A DNA stretch of 64,000 nt from Dinochytrium kinnereticum (GCA_027604005.1 JADGJT010000019.1:1-64000); one strand, 5' to 3'; positions 33,737-47,344 are shown, counted from the first letter of the stretch. Made by a program: numbers and translations. The notes: a model not told the origin generated them from the letters alone.

Positions 33737-36700
33737 TCAGTATCGTCGTGCTCCAGGGTTGGAAGGGGGAGGTTGCTGAGGCTGGTTAGTTCTCAGCTGG
33801 CCCCGTTGATGCATGGCCTGGAGTTCCGCAGTGGTGTACCCAGGATTAATCTGCTGCGGGGGCGGGGTCTGATAATTGTATCCCTGCGCAGGAGGCTGCT
33901 GACCGGTGTATGAATGCTGAGGCTGAGGCTGGGCATACTGGCTAAATTGACCTTGAGCAGAATAAAAATTTGGTTGAGGTTGTGACTGATGTTGCAGGTG
34001 ATGTTGTGCATTTGCGAATTGGGACGGATAGCTTGGTTGTGCCTGATACTGCTGCCCTTGATACTGTTGCTGCTGCTGGGTAGCATTATAGGTTGTTGTG
34101 CTCAACTGTACCAATGGTGCCTGTTTGGGTCGTGAAGCTGGCGGCTGGCTATGATACTGAGATGCTTGACTGTAAGCAGGCTGCTGATACTGCTGCTGCG
34201 GCGGTTGCGGAGAAGGGCTTGGCGCATACGATGCCTGGGGTGCGTTGTACGGGCTGTTCACATACGCGGGTTGCTGACTTTGACTCGGGGGAGCTCCATA
34301 GGTCGGCTGAGGCGGAGGCTGGTTGTATGGTGCATTGTAGGCCGGCTGCGGATTCTGATTATAACCACCTGCATAAGCTGACTGGCTATAGCCCAGACCT
34401 CCCCCGTATCCAGCTTGTCCTTGTGGATTAGCTGCATACGCCGGTTGCGGCTGGCTTTGGTGATACCCAGGCTGATTTGTTGTTGCTTGCGGCTGGCCAA
34501 AATATTTGTTGCTACCAGGAGGAGGAGGAGGCGGTGCTTGAGTGCTCTGTAAGGTGCTTGCTGGAGTAAAAGGGCTCCTCGGAGGGCCACCAGGTACCTT
34601 TGACGTCGCAGAACTCACAGGAGACGCAGCCGGAGACGAGTACGGCGGGCTAGATGGATTTTGAAACGCACCACGTGGAGGTATTGATGGATTACTTGTA
34701 GGAATAGGAGCGGCTGTAGTAGGCGCGCGTTGCTGAGCAGCGGCAGCAGTCTGTTGCCCATACATTTGGGCGCTCTCCACGACCTCGGGGGGTGGCTTTG
34801 GAACATGCCGATTCACACTCGTGCGAGGGGGGACAACAAATCCGGGAGCGCTCGCTGAGGAAGAGGCAGTAGAAATAGGCTGCTGCTGAGGTTGACTTGT
34901 CTGATAGTTACTATACGAAGAAGAAGCTACAGAAGAAACTGAAGAGGGTCTAGAAATTCTTGCATCAGCCTTTGCCTCAACACCAGCAGAGCTAGTTGAG
35001 GCTACGGTCTGAACAGATGGTGCTCTATAGGCGGTTTGCGTCTCTTCAATACTAGGTGAGAACCCAGAGCTTGAAAACAGTTGACCTGACACCGAGACGC
35101 TTTTCTGGGAAGCAGATGAGCCGAGATAAGATTGCCGTTGTGCCGGTTCTTCAGACCTCCGAGGGGTTGATATGTCAGAGTAAGATAGAGCACCACGCAA
35201 TTCCTTATTAGGCGATGAAAGGCTCGAGTTTGACTTGTCTGCTGCCAGCCTCTGGACGTCGAGATACTGTGGATAAACAAAGGGTTTCGCCTCTAGTTTA
35301 CCAAGCTCATGAAGCGCTTCAAGGTACTCATGTGGAGTCATGGTATTTGTAGATCCTAAAAGAAAAATTAGCGAATTCGAATAAAAGAACCAGACCAATG
35401 ATAATTTCGCGTTTCATTTTCTTCGCTGCGAGGTAGACAGCTCGGATTTCCGCATGTGATAAGCCACCAATAGCAAGGATAATCAGCCTTGCGCCATTAT
35501 GCCTGTAGCTCTCGCTTTCTCCGCCTTCGGTGGCAATCCTTTTCCTTGCCCATACAGGCCTTGTATCGTTCTTAAAGTCAACAATAACGCCTTTTCCCCT
35601 CGAATCATCACCTGACTTCCGAACGGGAGATGCATCAGAAGCTTGAGCCGCACTACGGTATTGTCCGCTTCCTTCTAGAATCGAAAAGTTCGACTTTCCA
35701 TTCAAATGGTCGTCAATAATGTAAGACAAAGCCGGCTGGTAACGATCGTAAGGTTCCTCCTCTTCCGCCTCTGAATCACTTTTTTTCATAAAATTCAGAA
35801 TGCTCCATTCTTTCCCCTTCTGTTTCCGCGATTGATACATAAATGGACTGGCCGGATTGCGGATATCTTTTGTCTCGGCAGGGTTAACACCTAGATACGC
35901 GAGTCCCTTGATCACAGATAATTCTCCAGCATCACACTCCATTGCCTTCCCAAGTTCATCGATGTTTTCGGGCTTTAATCCCCCAACCAATACGACATAT
36001 AGAGCCAGAATGCGCAGCTTGTCATTGTGCCTAGTAAAGTTAAACTCCAAAGCAAGAGAAACAACTAAACTTACTCAATCTCATTCTTCAGTAATAATTC
36101 TTTAAGGTCTTTCATGCTTACACGTACGTCATCATGATCTGTATTCTCTCCCATAATTAGGTAATTCTCGAATTCACTCATTTGTAAATAGCCTCGTTCA
36201 ATGAGCATAGTGTTCAGCTGATAATTAAGTTCTAGGAGCGCATCTAGCTGTGCCCATTTCCGATTGTTTTCGTCTTTCTTGAACACTTTTGATTTAAGCG
36301 CATGGATGGTTGTAACATCTGCATTCCTGTACTTCCTAGCCTCCTCCTCAAGTACGTTATAGATATCTTTAGCCGTATGAAAACTCTCGTGTCGCATCTT
36401 AACCTTCAAAAAAAAGAAGAAGTTATGTTAAGAAAACTCAGAAAAGGTCATAAAATAAATTTAAAAAAAGAATTTAAGCAGAACATAACCCCTGGATGCT
36501 AACATATGCTTCATCGCTTTCATCAACGACGGCTTTCGTCCCATTTTCATCTACGTCAACACTAAGAAATGTAAGATTACTACTGTTTCACTACTAATAC
36601 ATTAATCTTTTCACGCCGTCAGTGATATCTTCAAATACTTCGTAGTCGGAATCATAAATCATGGCCTGATATCCATAGGAGTGAATCAAAGGGGTAATAA

Positions 36701-37705
36701 TATCCATTGTCCTATCAACTATAAGAACTGTTGCAGGGCCATGAATATCAAATGGGGTTGGAGAAGGAAAGGTCTTTTCAAGTTTCTTGATGTCCTGAAC
36801 CTCGGCGAGAATTTTACGAGCCAGGCGAGCACTGAGATTGTTTTTGGTGTCACTTGGGTCGTAGAAGCGTATAACTGGATCTTCATTTAATGTATACAAA
36901 ACCCCACGGAACTGAACGAAAAAAAAATAGAAATATCCAGAAAAGCATATAAATTAATCATTCACCTGATGCCAAAGCAATAAAATGAATATGTAAGCAT
37001 TACCTTTTTCGCGATGCTAGATAGAAGATCTTCCACTTCTGCTCCGCTCTGAGACTTGTACAAATCGATGGGGTTCGGCATATTGAAATGAAACACTCGC
37101 GATTCCAGAGCTATAATGTCAGATAATACTTCAATTTGAAAGGTTACGGAGAAAGTCCAGGTTCAGCTCAAGGCAAGTTTCCATAACAGTGTTTGGGACA
37201 CAACTGGTTAGCTTATCAAAGAGTTCATCGGTAAGAGCTTCAGAATAATGGGATCAGATGTTATCAACTTTCTAGAATTACGTGAAGTAAAGTAGAAATG
37301 CGCATGCGGGTAGAGCTCGTTGCCTTTTTCAAAATCCTTCATCACATGCTCGATAGTCTCCAAGGTGGGAGACAAGAAATAGACAGCATCATTTCGAAAG
37401 CCATATTCGTCCTTCTTCTCCATCCTTTTTGACTGGAGAATTCCATCCTCTAGCGGTCGTCAAAAAGGGTTAAAGAATCCAAAGCTACCTTCAACACCGA
37501 TGTTCCGTAGATCGTCGTTGGTCAATTTGCATTCTAAACGGAGACGATTGCTGGGCGTGTCCTCAATAAATATCACTTTAACTTTGGGTTTCAAATGCGT
37601 CTTGATCCGATCTACAATAACTGCAGGAAAGGGCAATTAACGGATGCTATTGATCGCGCATTCCTCACTTTTGCGAACGATGTCTTTCAAGTTATCAGAG
37701 GACAT
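33737..37705 (-). CDS. SEC1: Sec1/Munc18 protein with long Gln/Pro/Tyr-rich tail
   Basis: Ten exons close in phase (37669-37705, 37489-37620, 37282-37449, 37148-37237, 37004-37110, 36601-36911, 36504-36561, 36075-36403, 35396-36030, 33737-35355; 1161 residues). The SM-family core covers about 1-645: KVIFIEDTPSNRLRLE, AVYFLSPTLETIEHVMKDF, HFYFTSPLTDELFDKL, NMPNPIDLYK, LARKILAEVQ, VLIVDRTMDIITPLIHSYGYQAM, and near its end REIIIGSTNTMTPHEYLEAL. SM proteins of this group clasp syntaxin/SNARE complexes at the plasma membrane during exocytosis. Residues about 647-1161 form an extra low-complexity tail rich in Gln, Pro, Tyr, Ser, Ala and Asn, unlike the usual 600-750-residue SM protein. The tail is one continuous exon with the core end, so it is not an obvious mis-join. 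The gene lies 64 bp after the Arg/Asp-rich gene and 66 bp before SPAG17 on the same strand. Confidence 0.88.
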
Positions 37706-37769
37706 GATACGAAAATTTATTTCCTCACTTGTACTACAAGTGAACGGCTGTTGGGCAAGTAAAGCCATC

Positions 37770-40001
37770 CTAAGGCTTCTTTCGCAACAGCAGAAGTTCA
37801 GATTCTTGCTCTTCCAGTTGTCTACTAATGAGCTCTACCTGATTATCCCACTTTGCAACTTCCCAGTCTGCCATTGCGCTCTCAAAACGAACCCTTCTAA
37901 GCTCTGCAAGGTGGTGCTCATCTTCCGTCGCCATCCTCCTCCGATCGCTTAATGACTTCTCAAACTAAAGCCAGGCTTATTTTAGATGGGAAATTGAATT
38001 GGCAAAATAAATAACGATCAAGGCAATATACTAACATCCTTTTCTTCCCTCTCATTCCACGCATATTTTAAGGATTCGCTCAACCGTGAATAATCTATAA
38101 GCCGAGGGCGAACAACTTTTGGTAACTGAGGATCCATTGGATTTGGCGGATAGGGTAAGGGCTTTGAATTGAACTTGTTTCCGGATGCACTGGGAAAACT
38201 ATGGCCGTTGGGAGAGGGTGCTGTAATTCCAGAATTACTGAAATTTGTTGTGGATAGTTGCGGTATAATCAATCTATCGTCCGACGAAATATGCTGTGAG
38301 CCACCGCCTACTTTTGCGAATAAATATTTAGTCCCGCAGGAAAATCAGAAAAAGTGAACTTTCTCAAAACAGTATTTGAAGAAAGAATAAAAAGCAAGTT
38401 ACCTGAGTGGTAACTATAGGCGGAGCTTGCCTTAAAGGACATATTGGGAGAGGAGGACCGGCGGATGGGTCCCTCGTTGGAAAATGAATGCGTGGATGTC
38501 ACAATAGGCCTCTCGTTATCCTTATAAGACGGTTGAGTATGAGGCATCTTGGTATTAAATCCAGGAGTTGAATCAAATACACTTCGTCGTGCCCCTTCTT
38601 CTCTTCCAGAAGCGCCAGCACGGTAGTCGGAAAACGGCGGAGATCTACTTCGCCTCTTGTACCTTTCCCCTCGTTCATCCACAATCTCATGCCCATAGGA
38701 ATTAAGCATCTTTGGTGTTTGCAATAGGAAAGGATCTCGATCTCGGGCATAATAATCCCGGTCGTACTCGTAACGACCTCTTGGAACATCACGTTCGAAA
38801 CCTCGACTAATTTCTTCGCGACTCGTGACATCTCGCTCTCGGGAGTAGGGATTCGAGGCTCTCGCATGTGGCGAGTTATCGAAAGGGCGACTCCTATGAT
38901 CTAATTCTGAGCTGAAGGAAGAGCGTTCCTTTGATGTTTCCCTGGCTGAAGTATATATGTCTTTTCTCCTATCACTTCTATTATGTTGAGAAAAACGTTC
39001 AAACTCTTCGCGGGAACGATACGTCATCTCATCACGACCATAATCCCGCCCGCGGTAGTCGGCCTCTGACTTGATTGTATCCCTTCTATCCTTTCGCATC
39101 TGCCCCCAACGATCTTGCGGCAGTTCTCCCCGGCGACTACCCCTGTCTCTGTCCCAATCAGTTATCCGATCGGCTTCACGGTCACGCTCACGGCCCCTAT
39201 CTTGGTCTCTATCTCTGTGATCCAGATCGGGAGGAGAGCGCGAATAAGGAACCTCGTTGGGCGAAGCGCTGCGTCTGCTGGTAAACCCGCTGGATGAGGC
39301 GTTGGGGTGCCTCGATTCCGATGGGGAATGCCGATCTCGCGCAGGAGGATCTCTTCCTGAAGGATACCGCTCTGATGTTGAGTAGACTCTTCTATCATTC
39401 AAATGCCGAGGAGAAGATGGCCGATGATCCTGACGTGATAACGTCCTAGGCTCTGGCAATTTATCTCTTCTCAAATCAATGCGCCCTTCGTATCTCTCAG
39501 ACCTATCGGACATACGAGATGACGCGGTAAGTCTTTCGTCTTCATGACCAGGCCATACTTCGTTGCGACCCATACTGGGTTAAGAAAAGAGAATGGTTAA
39601 GTTAGACAAACAGTAAATAGTTGTTCCAGGACGCAATATTCTACAGCTCCCTTCTATTGTAGCTTCGTTCACATTCAACCTGCCCAGCAACTTCCATCAA
39701 CAGCACCGGCCCATCATATGCCCAAATATTCGCTACTTTGGAGCCTATCACTAATAACCAGATGCCTGACAGTTGGGGCGAGGCATAGTTCTTAATGCTG
39801 AAGTCCCAAGTGTGGCTTACGAGGGTTGATTGTCAACTTTGCGGACAAAGCCAACCCCAAATGCCGAATGAATACCAAGCAGACTAAGGGATGTTTAGGC
39901 TAGACTAACCTCGAGCGTTCATTTTTTTGAGGATATCCCTGGGAGCGCTCTGATGATGAAGCTGTTGTGCCGGAAAAGGCCCTTTCGCCATTCCTCTGCA
40001 T
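37770..40001 (-). CDS. Arg/Asp/Ser-rich protein with C-terminal coiled coil
   Basis: Four exons close in phase: 39910-40001, 38403-39574, 38036-38307, 37770-37964 (576 residues). The first intron (39575-39909, 335 bp) is long for this window. The middle is a low-complexity region rich in RD, RE, RS and SR dipeptides (DRDRGSRR, RSPPDLDHRDRDQDRG), of the type found in RNA-processing and nuclear-speckle proteins. The last 65 residues (FEKSLSDRRRMATEDEHHLAEL..ISRQLEEQESELLLLRK) form a likely coiled coil. I know no named family with exactly this layout; a role in pre-mRNA processing is suggested by composition only. It is divergent from the USP gene and is followed after 64 bp by Sec1 on the same strand. 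Confidence 0.7.
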
Positions 40002-40213
40002 TTTTAACTCGACAGGCAAGTACTAATAACAGGAATGTATAGTAAAGAAATTTTTTCTTTTTCTTTGTTACTTGAGTCTTGGACTAGGTAGGGATGAGTA
40101 TGGATAAGCGTTTGGGGACTGATTCTGATCTTAAGAAGCCTCTTCATCCAACGGTAAATCGCACCCATCGAATTTTTTATTGGCCTGCATCCACCCAAAT
40201 TTGATTGCCCACC
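40002..40213. promoter_or_regulatory. Divergent region between Arg/Asp-rich gene and USP
   Basis: 212 bp between two divergent start codons, which must hold both promoters. No clear element is recognised. Confidence 0.4.
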
Positions 40214-43200
40214 ATGACGGGCCTCTCTGGCGTCGAAGGAGATGGAGTCCGAATGGAGGTTGCAGAGACCCAGAATGGCGAAAGTGTTATTTCCGACACA
40301 AGCCCTACAGTGGAAACTCTGACGGATGCTGAAAAGACTGCATCAGAGTAAGTCTTTTTAAACCCTCTATAGGCTAATGAGCTATAGCATTGTTATGGAA
40401 GACGAGGCTCCTATTGCAAAACCACGATCACAAATACTAGAGGAGAAGAGAGCTCGTGCATTGAGACTTTCTCGAGGAGAGCCTCTGGAAGAGGATATTG
40501 CTGAACAATCGAACTCGCCCCGTCTGGCAATTGAAGCCCCACTGTCTCCGCAATCCCCTCGAGAAAGTTCATACTTCAACGCTCCAAAGAAAATGCGTGC
40601 CCTACCTGTCGGTGCCACCGGTCTGAGCAACCTCGGAAATACTTGCTTTATGAACTCGGCCTTGCAGTGCTTAAGTAATACGGCGCTCTTAACAAAGTTC
40701 TTCCTCTTAGATAAATGGAAGAAAGATTTGAATCCGGACAATCCTTTAGGAATGAATGGTGAAGTGGCGCAGGCTTACGCTCATCTTGTTGGACAGTTAT
40801 GGAATGTAGACGATAATCGGGCTGCGAATGTCGCACCTCGCACATTCAAATCAACTATTGGCCAATTTAATCAGACCTTTATGGGCTACTCTCAACAGGA
40901 CTCCCAGGAATTACTTCAGTTTCTTCTGGATGGGCTGCATGAAGACTTGAATCGCATCAAAAAGAAGCCATATATAGAAGCACCAGACATGGATGGACTC
41001 CCAGATCATGTGATTGCAGACAAGTCCTGGGAAATCTATAGAGCGAGGAACGATTCTGCCATTGTCGATCTATTTCAAGGAGAATATAAATCGAGAGTGG
41101 AATGCATTGAGTGTGGGAAATGGAGCGTGAAGTTCGATCCCTATATGTTTCTATCAGTGCCCGTACCTGACCTACGCGAAATTACTAGATATGTGATCGC
41201 TATACCTGCTTGGAAGCCATTAAATAGAGGACCAAGCACGAATAAAGCTATCCGGCTTGCAGTGACCCTGAAGCGGGACTCCAGGATCTCGACGCTCAAA
41301 GCTAGTGTAGCGGAGCAATGTGGTTGGAACTCGCATCCAAAACGCATTCTGGTTGCCACTGCGCTTGAACGAAAAATAAGTTTGGTCTGGAGTAACGACG
41401 AGGCAGTTTTGGACCTTCCTAGCATTGACGCGGAAAATATCTTGGTTTATGAATTGGGGGAGCCGGATTGGGACTTCTTTGAGACTCCTCTCGAGGATCG
41501 GGATTTCACTAAAGTAGCACATTTACCAATCTACTTAAAACGGGGAGATGATTACCGGAGATATCATAAATATTTTGGCTATCCCCTCCTTATCGCTCTT
41601 CCAAAAAAGATTCATACTTCACCTAAAATTCATAGCAGTTTTGCGGATCGCTTGGAGCCTGATCAAATAGATCAGCTGCATGTCAATAAGCTTGGTCGAT
41701 TGCTTCTGCATCAAGTAAAGATGCTTCTTTTCTCGGCATTTTCGGTTTCTCTCTCGGACCTTGACGAAGCTGTTACGGAAGAAATGGAAAAGGAGCAAGC
41801 ATGCCCTTACAGCTTGAAATATTATGAAAATACTTTGAAGTCGGACCCAGACGAATTCCGAAAGAACCCTGATCAGCAATATAACAATAGTGGATTTTTT
41901 TTCCCACAGCCCGAGGTCAAGGTAAAGATTCCGATGCGGCGTAAGAGACGGCGAGGCGAAAGGATGCATTACGAAGATTCTCCGGAGAGTGATAGCGACG
42001 GCTTCGCAGAAGATTTACAGAAAGAGAAAGATATAGATTTCAATTCTCGTTCCGACGCTGGCGCGGACGAGCTACAAGAGGAATCGGAAAACTCTGCTGA
42101 GTGCGTCGTTGAGCGTGAGGTGGTTGAAGACGACTCCATAGAATCATTTATGAAAAAGACCTTTGTGTTTGACGAAGGGCTCCTTGCTATCGTTGAATTC
42201 GACCCTAAATTTGCCGAGAAAATATTTGGAGAGAAATACTCAGAGACGTATAGGCTTTCGGGTTGCTTTAAGGTATATAGCGATAAATTGCACCTTGTAA
42301 CATCAATAGCCTCTTGATAAAAGCGCGCCTGTAGCAGAGGAGGAGGCTGCACCCAGGGTTAAAGAGAAAAAAACTATCACTTTGAGCCACTGCTTGAATG
42401 AGTTTATGAAGGAAGAGATTATGGGCGAGGAGGACACTTGGTACTGCCCCAGATGTAAGGAGCATCGCAGAATTAAAAAGAAACTGGATATTTGGAGTGC
42501 CCCCGAGGTTAGATTGGTAGGAGATGTCTGTACTCAACCGTGTTACAGATTCTAGTTTTCCACCTAAAACGATTCGCAAATAATGGACGGGGCTTTCGAT
42601 ATATGTCCGCGAACAAAATTGATGCATTAGTCGATTTTCCTATTTCGGGCTTAGACTTAACCGATGTCGTAAAAGGAAACCGGCCGAGATATTTTGGTGC
42701 CGGAGGAAAGGCCTCAGATACAGCCAAATCGCCTGAGGAACAGTTGGACGAAAGCATTGATCAGGAATTGGCTGAATTCGAAGATGATAAGGATTTGGAC
42801 AAAAGATATATCTATGACTTGTTTGCAGTCTCGAACCACTTTGGTGGCTTAGGGGGTGGACATTGTGAGTACTTTCTTTTTCTTGTGTTCAAATGATAAC
42901 ATGTGACAGACACCGCATATGCAAAGAATGTCGTTGATAATAATTGGTATAACTTCGATGATTCTCATGTTTCGCGTATAGACGAAAATGATACCAAGGT
43001 TTTTTATTATGCTCTTTGCGCCTGCTTATCTTATTTTAGACCGAGGCCGCATATCTTCTCTTCTATCAGCGCCGCGATCGCAATCCAGTCAACCTGTCTT
43101 CAACTTTGGAGGAAGTTAAATCAAGGCCTCCGCCACCACCCGACACTTACAGCAGTTACTCTCGCTACGGGGCCGACGGATACTCAAGTTCCAGCACTTT

Positions 43201-43729
43201 TGGACCATCCAGAAAGCCAGGATATATGGCATTTAACTACGCACCATCGTATCTTAACCCGCCTTCGCGCACATCAATGCAGTCATCTTCTGATGATGAA
43301 GGCGCAGAACCACCAATATCGGCCCCTTCTAGCCCTGCCCGTCTTCACCAAACTGCAGGATTGGATATTAATTGGGGGGAAGATGTAACTCTTCTGGGGT
43401 GCCATAGTCCGGGCAATGCTGATCCTGACCCTGTTCATGAGATTCTTCTTGACGACGCGGACAATTCTGAAGATTATGACATGTTTGAGGCATCTAAAGA
43501 CCCCGAATGCCTTGCGCCGGCCGCGGTCTCACTTCCCAAAATGGCTAGAGGGATCGATACGGACGATACTGAGGATCCTGATGTTGATAGGAATTCGAAT
43601 CGCGGTTCGGAGGAATGTCTTGCTGATGCTGTCGTAGCTGGGGACATGGAGGTTGACCAAGCAGTATTCGACGGCTTTCCCGCAGCACGAACGAGGCCAG
43701 AACCACCATCACTATTTGGAGACGACTAA
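40214..43729 (+). CDS. Ubiquitin-specific protease, USP4/USP15/Ubp12 type
   Basis: Exons 40214-40347, 40388-42272, 42310-42507, 42549-42864, 42910-42998 and 43040-43729 close in phase (1103 residues). The Cys box GLSNLGNTCFMNSALQCLSN has the catalytic Cys at 131. QQDSQELLQFLLDGLHEDLNR follows. The His box GGLGGGHYTAYAKN has His844, and WYNFDDSHVS supplies the third residue. A zinc-ribbon CIEC .. CPRC pair brackets a long insert (residues about 280-640) with an acidic stretch, a layout seen in USP4/11/15 and yeast Ubp12. I see no N-terminal DUSP domain; the N terminus is a short disordered lead. The C-terminal 230 residues are disordered and acidic. It removes ubiquitin from substrates in cytosol or nucleus. 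COA6 begins 93 bp after its stop. Confidence 0.92.
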
Positions 43730-43822
43730 ATGATCCTCCTCTTTTATGCAGTACATAAACATCAATAATAATATGTACATACATACATTTTTTTTTATTT
43801 TTTCTTGAAAAGCAAACTTGTC

Positions 43823-44297
43823 ATGTCACCCCCACAGCCATTGGGCTCCCCTCCACCAACACGAAAGGAACGATCGACTTGCTGGGCAGCCAGAGATGCC
43901 TACTTTACATGTTTAGATTATCACGGTCTTTGGCTTGAGGGCTTAATGCCCAAAAACCCCGAAGAGGTCATCCATCTGGACCCTACCCGGCCCCCCATCC
44001 GACAACAAAACGATAGATCGCTGACAAAGGAAGAAAAGTCATTGCTCTTCACATGCCACTCCTTCAAGCAAATGTTTGAGCGTGATTGTCTTCCTAGTTG
44101 GGTATGCTTTTCTCTTTAATGTGCAGAGCTTGGCTTTATTTTTAACGGATTATTGATTAAAGGTATCACACTTCAGCATGCTTCGGGTGAAGGATGTTCA
44201 GAAGCAGTTTTTGATAAAATATACCCAGGAAAAGGAGCAAAATATGCAAGGAGAGGGCGCGGATGAATTTTGGAAAAGAGTGTCTGCAAAGGCGTAA
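43823..44297 (+). CDS. COA6: Cytochrome c oxidase assembly factor 6
   Basis: Exons 43823-44101 and 44163-44297 close in phase (137 residues). The fold is a COX12/COA6-type twin-Cys helix pair: CWAARDAYFTC (C-x9-C) and CHSFKQMFERDC (C-x10-C), followed by W and a C-terminal Lys-rich helix. COA6 works in the mitochondrial intermembrane space in copper delivery to the Cu-A site of COX2. The protein is imported through the Mia40 pathway and needs no presequence. It is short, plus-strand, just after the USP gene, and may share its terminator-promoter gap. Confidence 0.88.
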
Positions 44298-44481
44298 TGG
44301 GATACTGAGAAAAAATAATACAATTACGATACCAAAATAAAGTTGAGACGCATCAGTTGCATGATATCACAACGCTGTGACTTCTCATAATAGAACCCTT
44401 TTCTCATCCTATATTTACAATTTAATGCAGTGAATAAAACAAAAGGATTGAACGCAATTATATAATCCTCCATACGGCTTT

Positions 44482-47216
44482 TCACCGGTTTGAAGAAAAC
44501 ATATTCTTCAACTTGAAGCCATTTCCCCGTAAATCCACCTCAGACGACGTTAAAGCATTAGTTTGAGAATCGAGTCTCTCATCCTCAACCTCGTAATTTG
44601 GGTCTACGCTGATCTTCTCCAAGTAATCCTCTCTCTGCTGTGCCAAACGAACAATATCAGGCTCATTAGGCACTAACCACATCAGTAGCACCCATATGCT
44701 GTACACTAGAATATGCCAAACAATAAAAGTGCCTATCCGGATCCCAGCCCAGGATGATTCAGAGTATCGGCTTAATATTTCGGTTTTGAAATAGTTTGAT
44801 ACGAAGATGATAAGAAGAGACTGCAACAAAATTTGCTCTGTTAGTTGACGGGGAGAGTAATCCACAAGTTTACGTACGTTTGTCGTGATAGAGATGAGGG
44901 AGCATTTTCGAAGAATGTGTTCCCAGACTCCGATATCTTGCGTTATAAGAGGTGGCGGCCTTCTCAACACTTCTAAAAGTTTAAAGGAGTCCGTGCGCAC
45001 TTCAAAGAAGTTATTTAAGAGAGCGAACACCGGAGCTATTGGGAATGCTGATACGAAAAGGGTGACTTAAATAAGGAAAAGAAACAAGGAAAAAAGCATG
45101 GGTTAGTACATTGAAGCCAAAGACGAAAAACGCCACAATTTGAGGGGTTGGCATCTCACCATATCCATACTGAACAGTTTTTTGGAAGTAGTCATCGGCA
45201 ATCCCCCTCCCATCCTCCTTCTTCTCATCACGATAGTGTTGCGGGTAAAACACCTCGGCAGTAGGATCGACACCTTTCCTCTTCTTTCTAGACCTAAACT
45301 TATAGCTGAGATTTGGGAGGACGGTCTCGTAAAAGCGACTAAATAACTGATCTCCAAGGAATATAATGAGAAGCTCGAGAGTGAGCTCTGCGCTGCATGT
45401 GTTTTGCTCGCAAATCTGGTCAATGAAGTCATTGATACCCGTGAGCTGAGATATTGTCACAAAGGGTCTAAGGAAGGCTCTATCGAGTTTTGTGAAGAAT
45501 ACGTCAATATTCATATTGGCTGTGGTGATGTCAGGGTAACTTACGAGTAAACCACGTGCAAGTAAATATTGAAGAATTCAAAACTCCATATCTTCAGTAG
45601 CAGCGCATCCTCAAACTCGGTTTCAGTCTTATAATTCTCCCATTCCGTCAAAAGATAGCATAATGGCCTAAATATCTGCCTCCCTATCCATATACACGCC
45701 AGCCCGGTGAAGGCGCTTGCAGGAGCCGCAGCCCACTGATGCGGAGTCCTGCTCTTGACAAACCAAAATAAAACAATCTGACCAAATATCGTAGCAATTA
45801 CAGTCAGGATCGCTAAGCACAGAGCAGACTGAGATATAATCTGTCGCATGGTCCGGAGATAACGAGGAAATACAAGCTCCAGCTTTCCGGTGATGGGACT
45901 ACAGACTGATCCTTTTGGTTTGAATTCGTGACGTCGTACTTCATCCTTTTCATAGTTCTGAACTCCCCATAGATAAGAGTAGTAGCTGCTTCTTCTCTTC
46001 CAAAATTCTAGGTACAGAACAGACCATATTGACATTCCAAGAGCGTAAGGAAGTGTAAGCTCATTATCGAAGAGCGTATTCCACGCGGCTGGCTTAAGAT
46101 TTTGTGATCTTAGAAGAACAGTAAGTTCACGCGCAGTGTGATGAAAACAAAATCTTACGAAAGGATTTTGATCATTCCATAAAAAAAGACCACCAGTCCC
46201 ATCGTCGAGGAGATGCAAAGCCAGGTATTGTAAAATCCAAGGTAAACAAAATAAAGCGCAACCTTTTCCCCAAAGTAATCCTTCATTAGCTCATATGGCT
46301 GAGTTGAGAACCAACTCCTTTTGAAGTATATATCCCTCAACCGCGATCGAAGTGTGTTAACACGGGCCCCTGCTGCGCTCTCCGAGAGTCGCTTCCACGT
46401 GACCTCATTATAGTAGTAGTTGTCCTCGTGTGTTGGGAACATATCAATGTACGCACCAATCTTAAATAAGAATCGGATACCTAGCATAATAGGAGATTTT
46501 AACGTTACATTAGTGCGTTAAGCCAAAAGATGCACACAAACTCCTCTTCCCCACCTTCATTCCTACACCGAGACTTTCGACGAACTTTAAGGATCGTAGT
46601 AGTGAGCAGCTTGTACGCTAAGTAAATTCTATGACGGCCTTCAAAGAATTTAGCCTTGATGGTATACCCTGGGTGGTCGGCAATCTGATTGATCCTGTAC
46701 TCGCCGTCTGCATTCATCTCGCGGAATTGAAACTTTGCGATACGGGTCTCGTCAAAAACAGCCCTTTGCTCGTTTAGGTCTAGATGATACTGGAGAGCTC
46801 CAGCCAAACCCTTTCTCTTTTTTGGGAGTGCGTCTTCCCGAAGCGGGTGGAAGGGTTGCTACAGAAAGAAAACAAAACAATAGAAGAAGAAGAAGAAGAT
46901 TTTAATAAACCCTAAGATTCCTCCGACGATTCACAGTAGCTCCTCACCCCTAGCTTCAGCTTCAGCTTGCACTGTCTCGCCAGTGAGCAAAGAACATAAA
47001 AAGGTAGAATCATCTTCACAAACACGATTTGATTTCCCTCAAATGACTCCTCAATCTCCAATATTGCGCCGTTTTCTAAAAGCCTCTTCTCAAATGACTC
47101 TCGGATATCAGCATTTAGGTTTTCCCTCTTCCCTTGCTTGAATCGAAGAACATAGTCCCAGGTTTCTGATCCATATATGATAGGTATAAGAGCGTCAGCG
47201 GCTCGGAATTTGCTGC
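44482..47216 (-). CDS. Anoctamin (TMEM16) family protein
   Basis: Several exons. The first recognised exon is 46948-47216 and encodes the cytosolic dimerisation domain (WDYVLRFKQGKR, FEKRLLENGAILEIEE, FVKMILPFYVLCSLA). Later exons give GIRFLFKIGAYIDMFPTH, DYFGEKVALYFVYLGFYNTWL, LTLPYALGMSIWSVLYLEFWKR, LLKIWSFEFFNIY and further membrane helices, ending near RLDSQTNALTSSE with the stop at 44482. Anoctamins are calcium-activated lipid scramblases or channels; fungal Ist2 tethers ER to plasma membrane. I find no start codon in front of the 47216 exon. Its acceptor is phase 1 and matches the phase-1 donor at 47344 of the upstream disordered frame, so the two may be one gene of about 2000 residues. 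If not, the true first exon is missing from my model. Confidence 0.85.
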
Positions 47217-47344
47217 CTAAAGTGAAACATCAACAAATGAGTCTGATTTCTTCAAAGCATAGAATGAAAACGAGGACGGCGGGCAGTTTTAAAATGTTAC
47301 AAATAAGCCAAAGCTGAGTCCACAATAAAAACTGTAGAACATAC

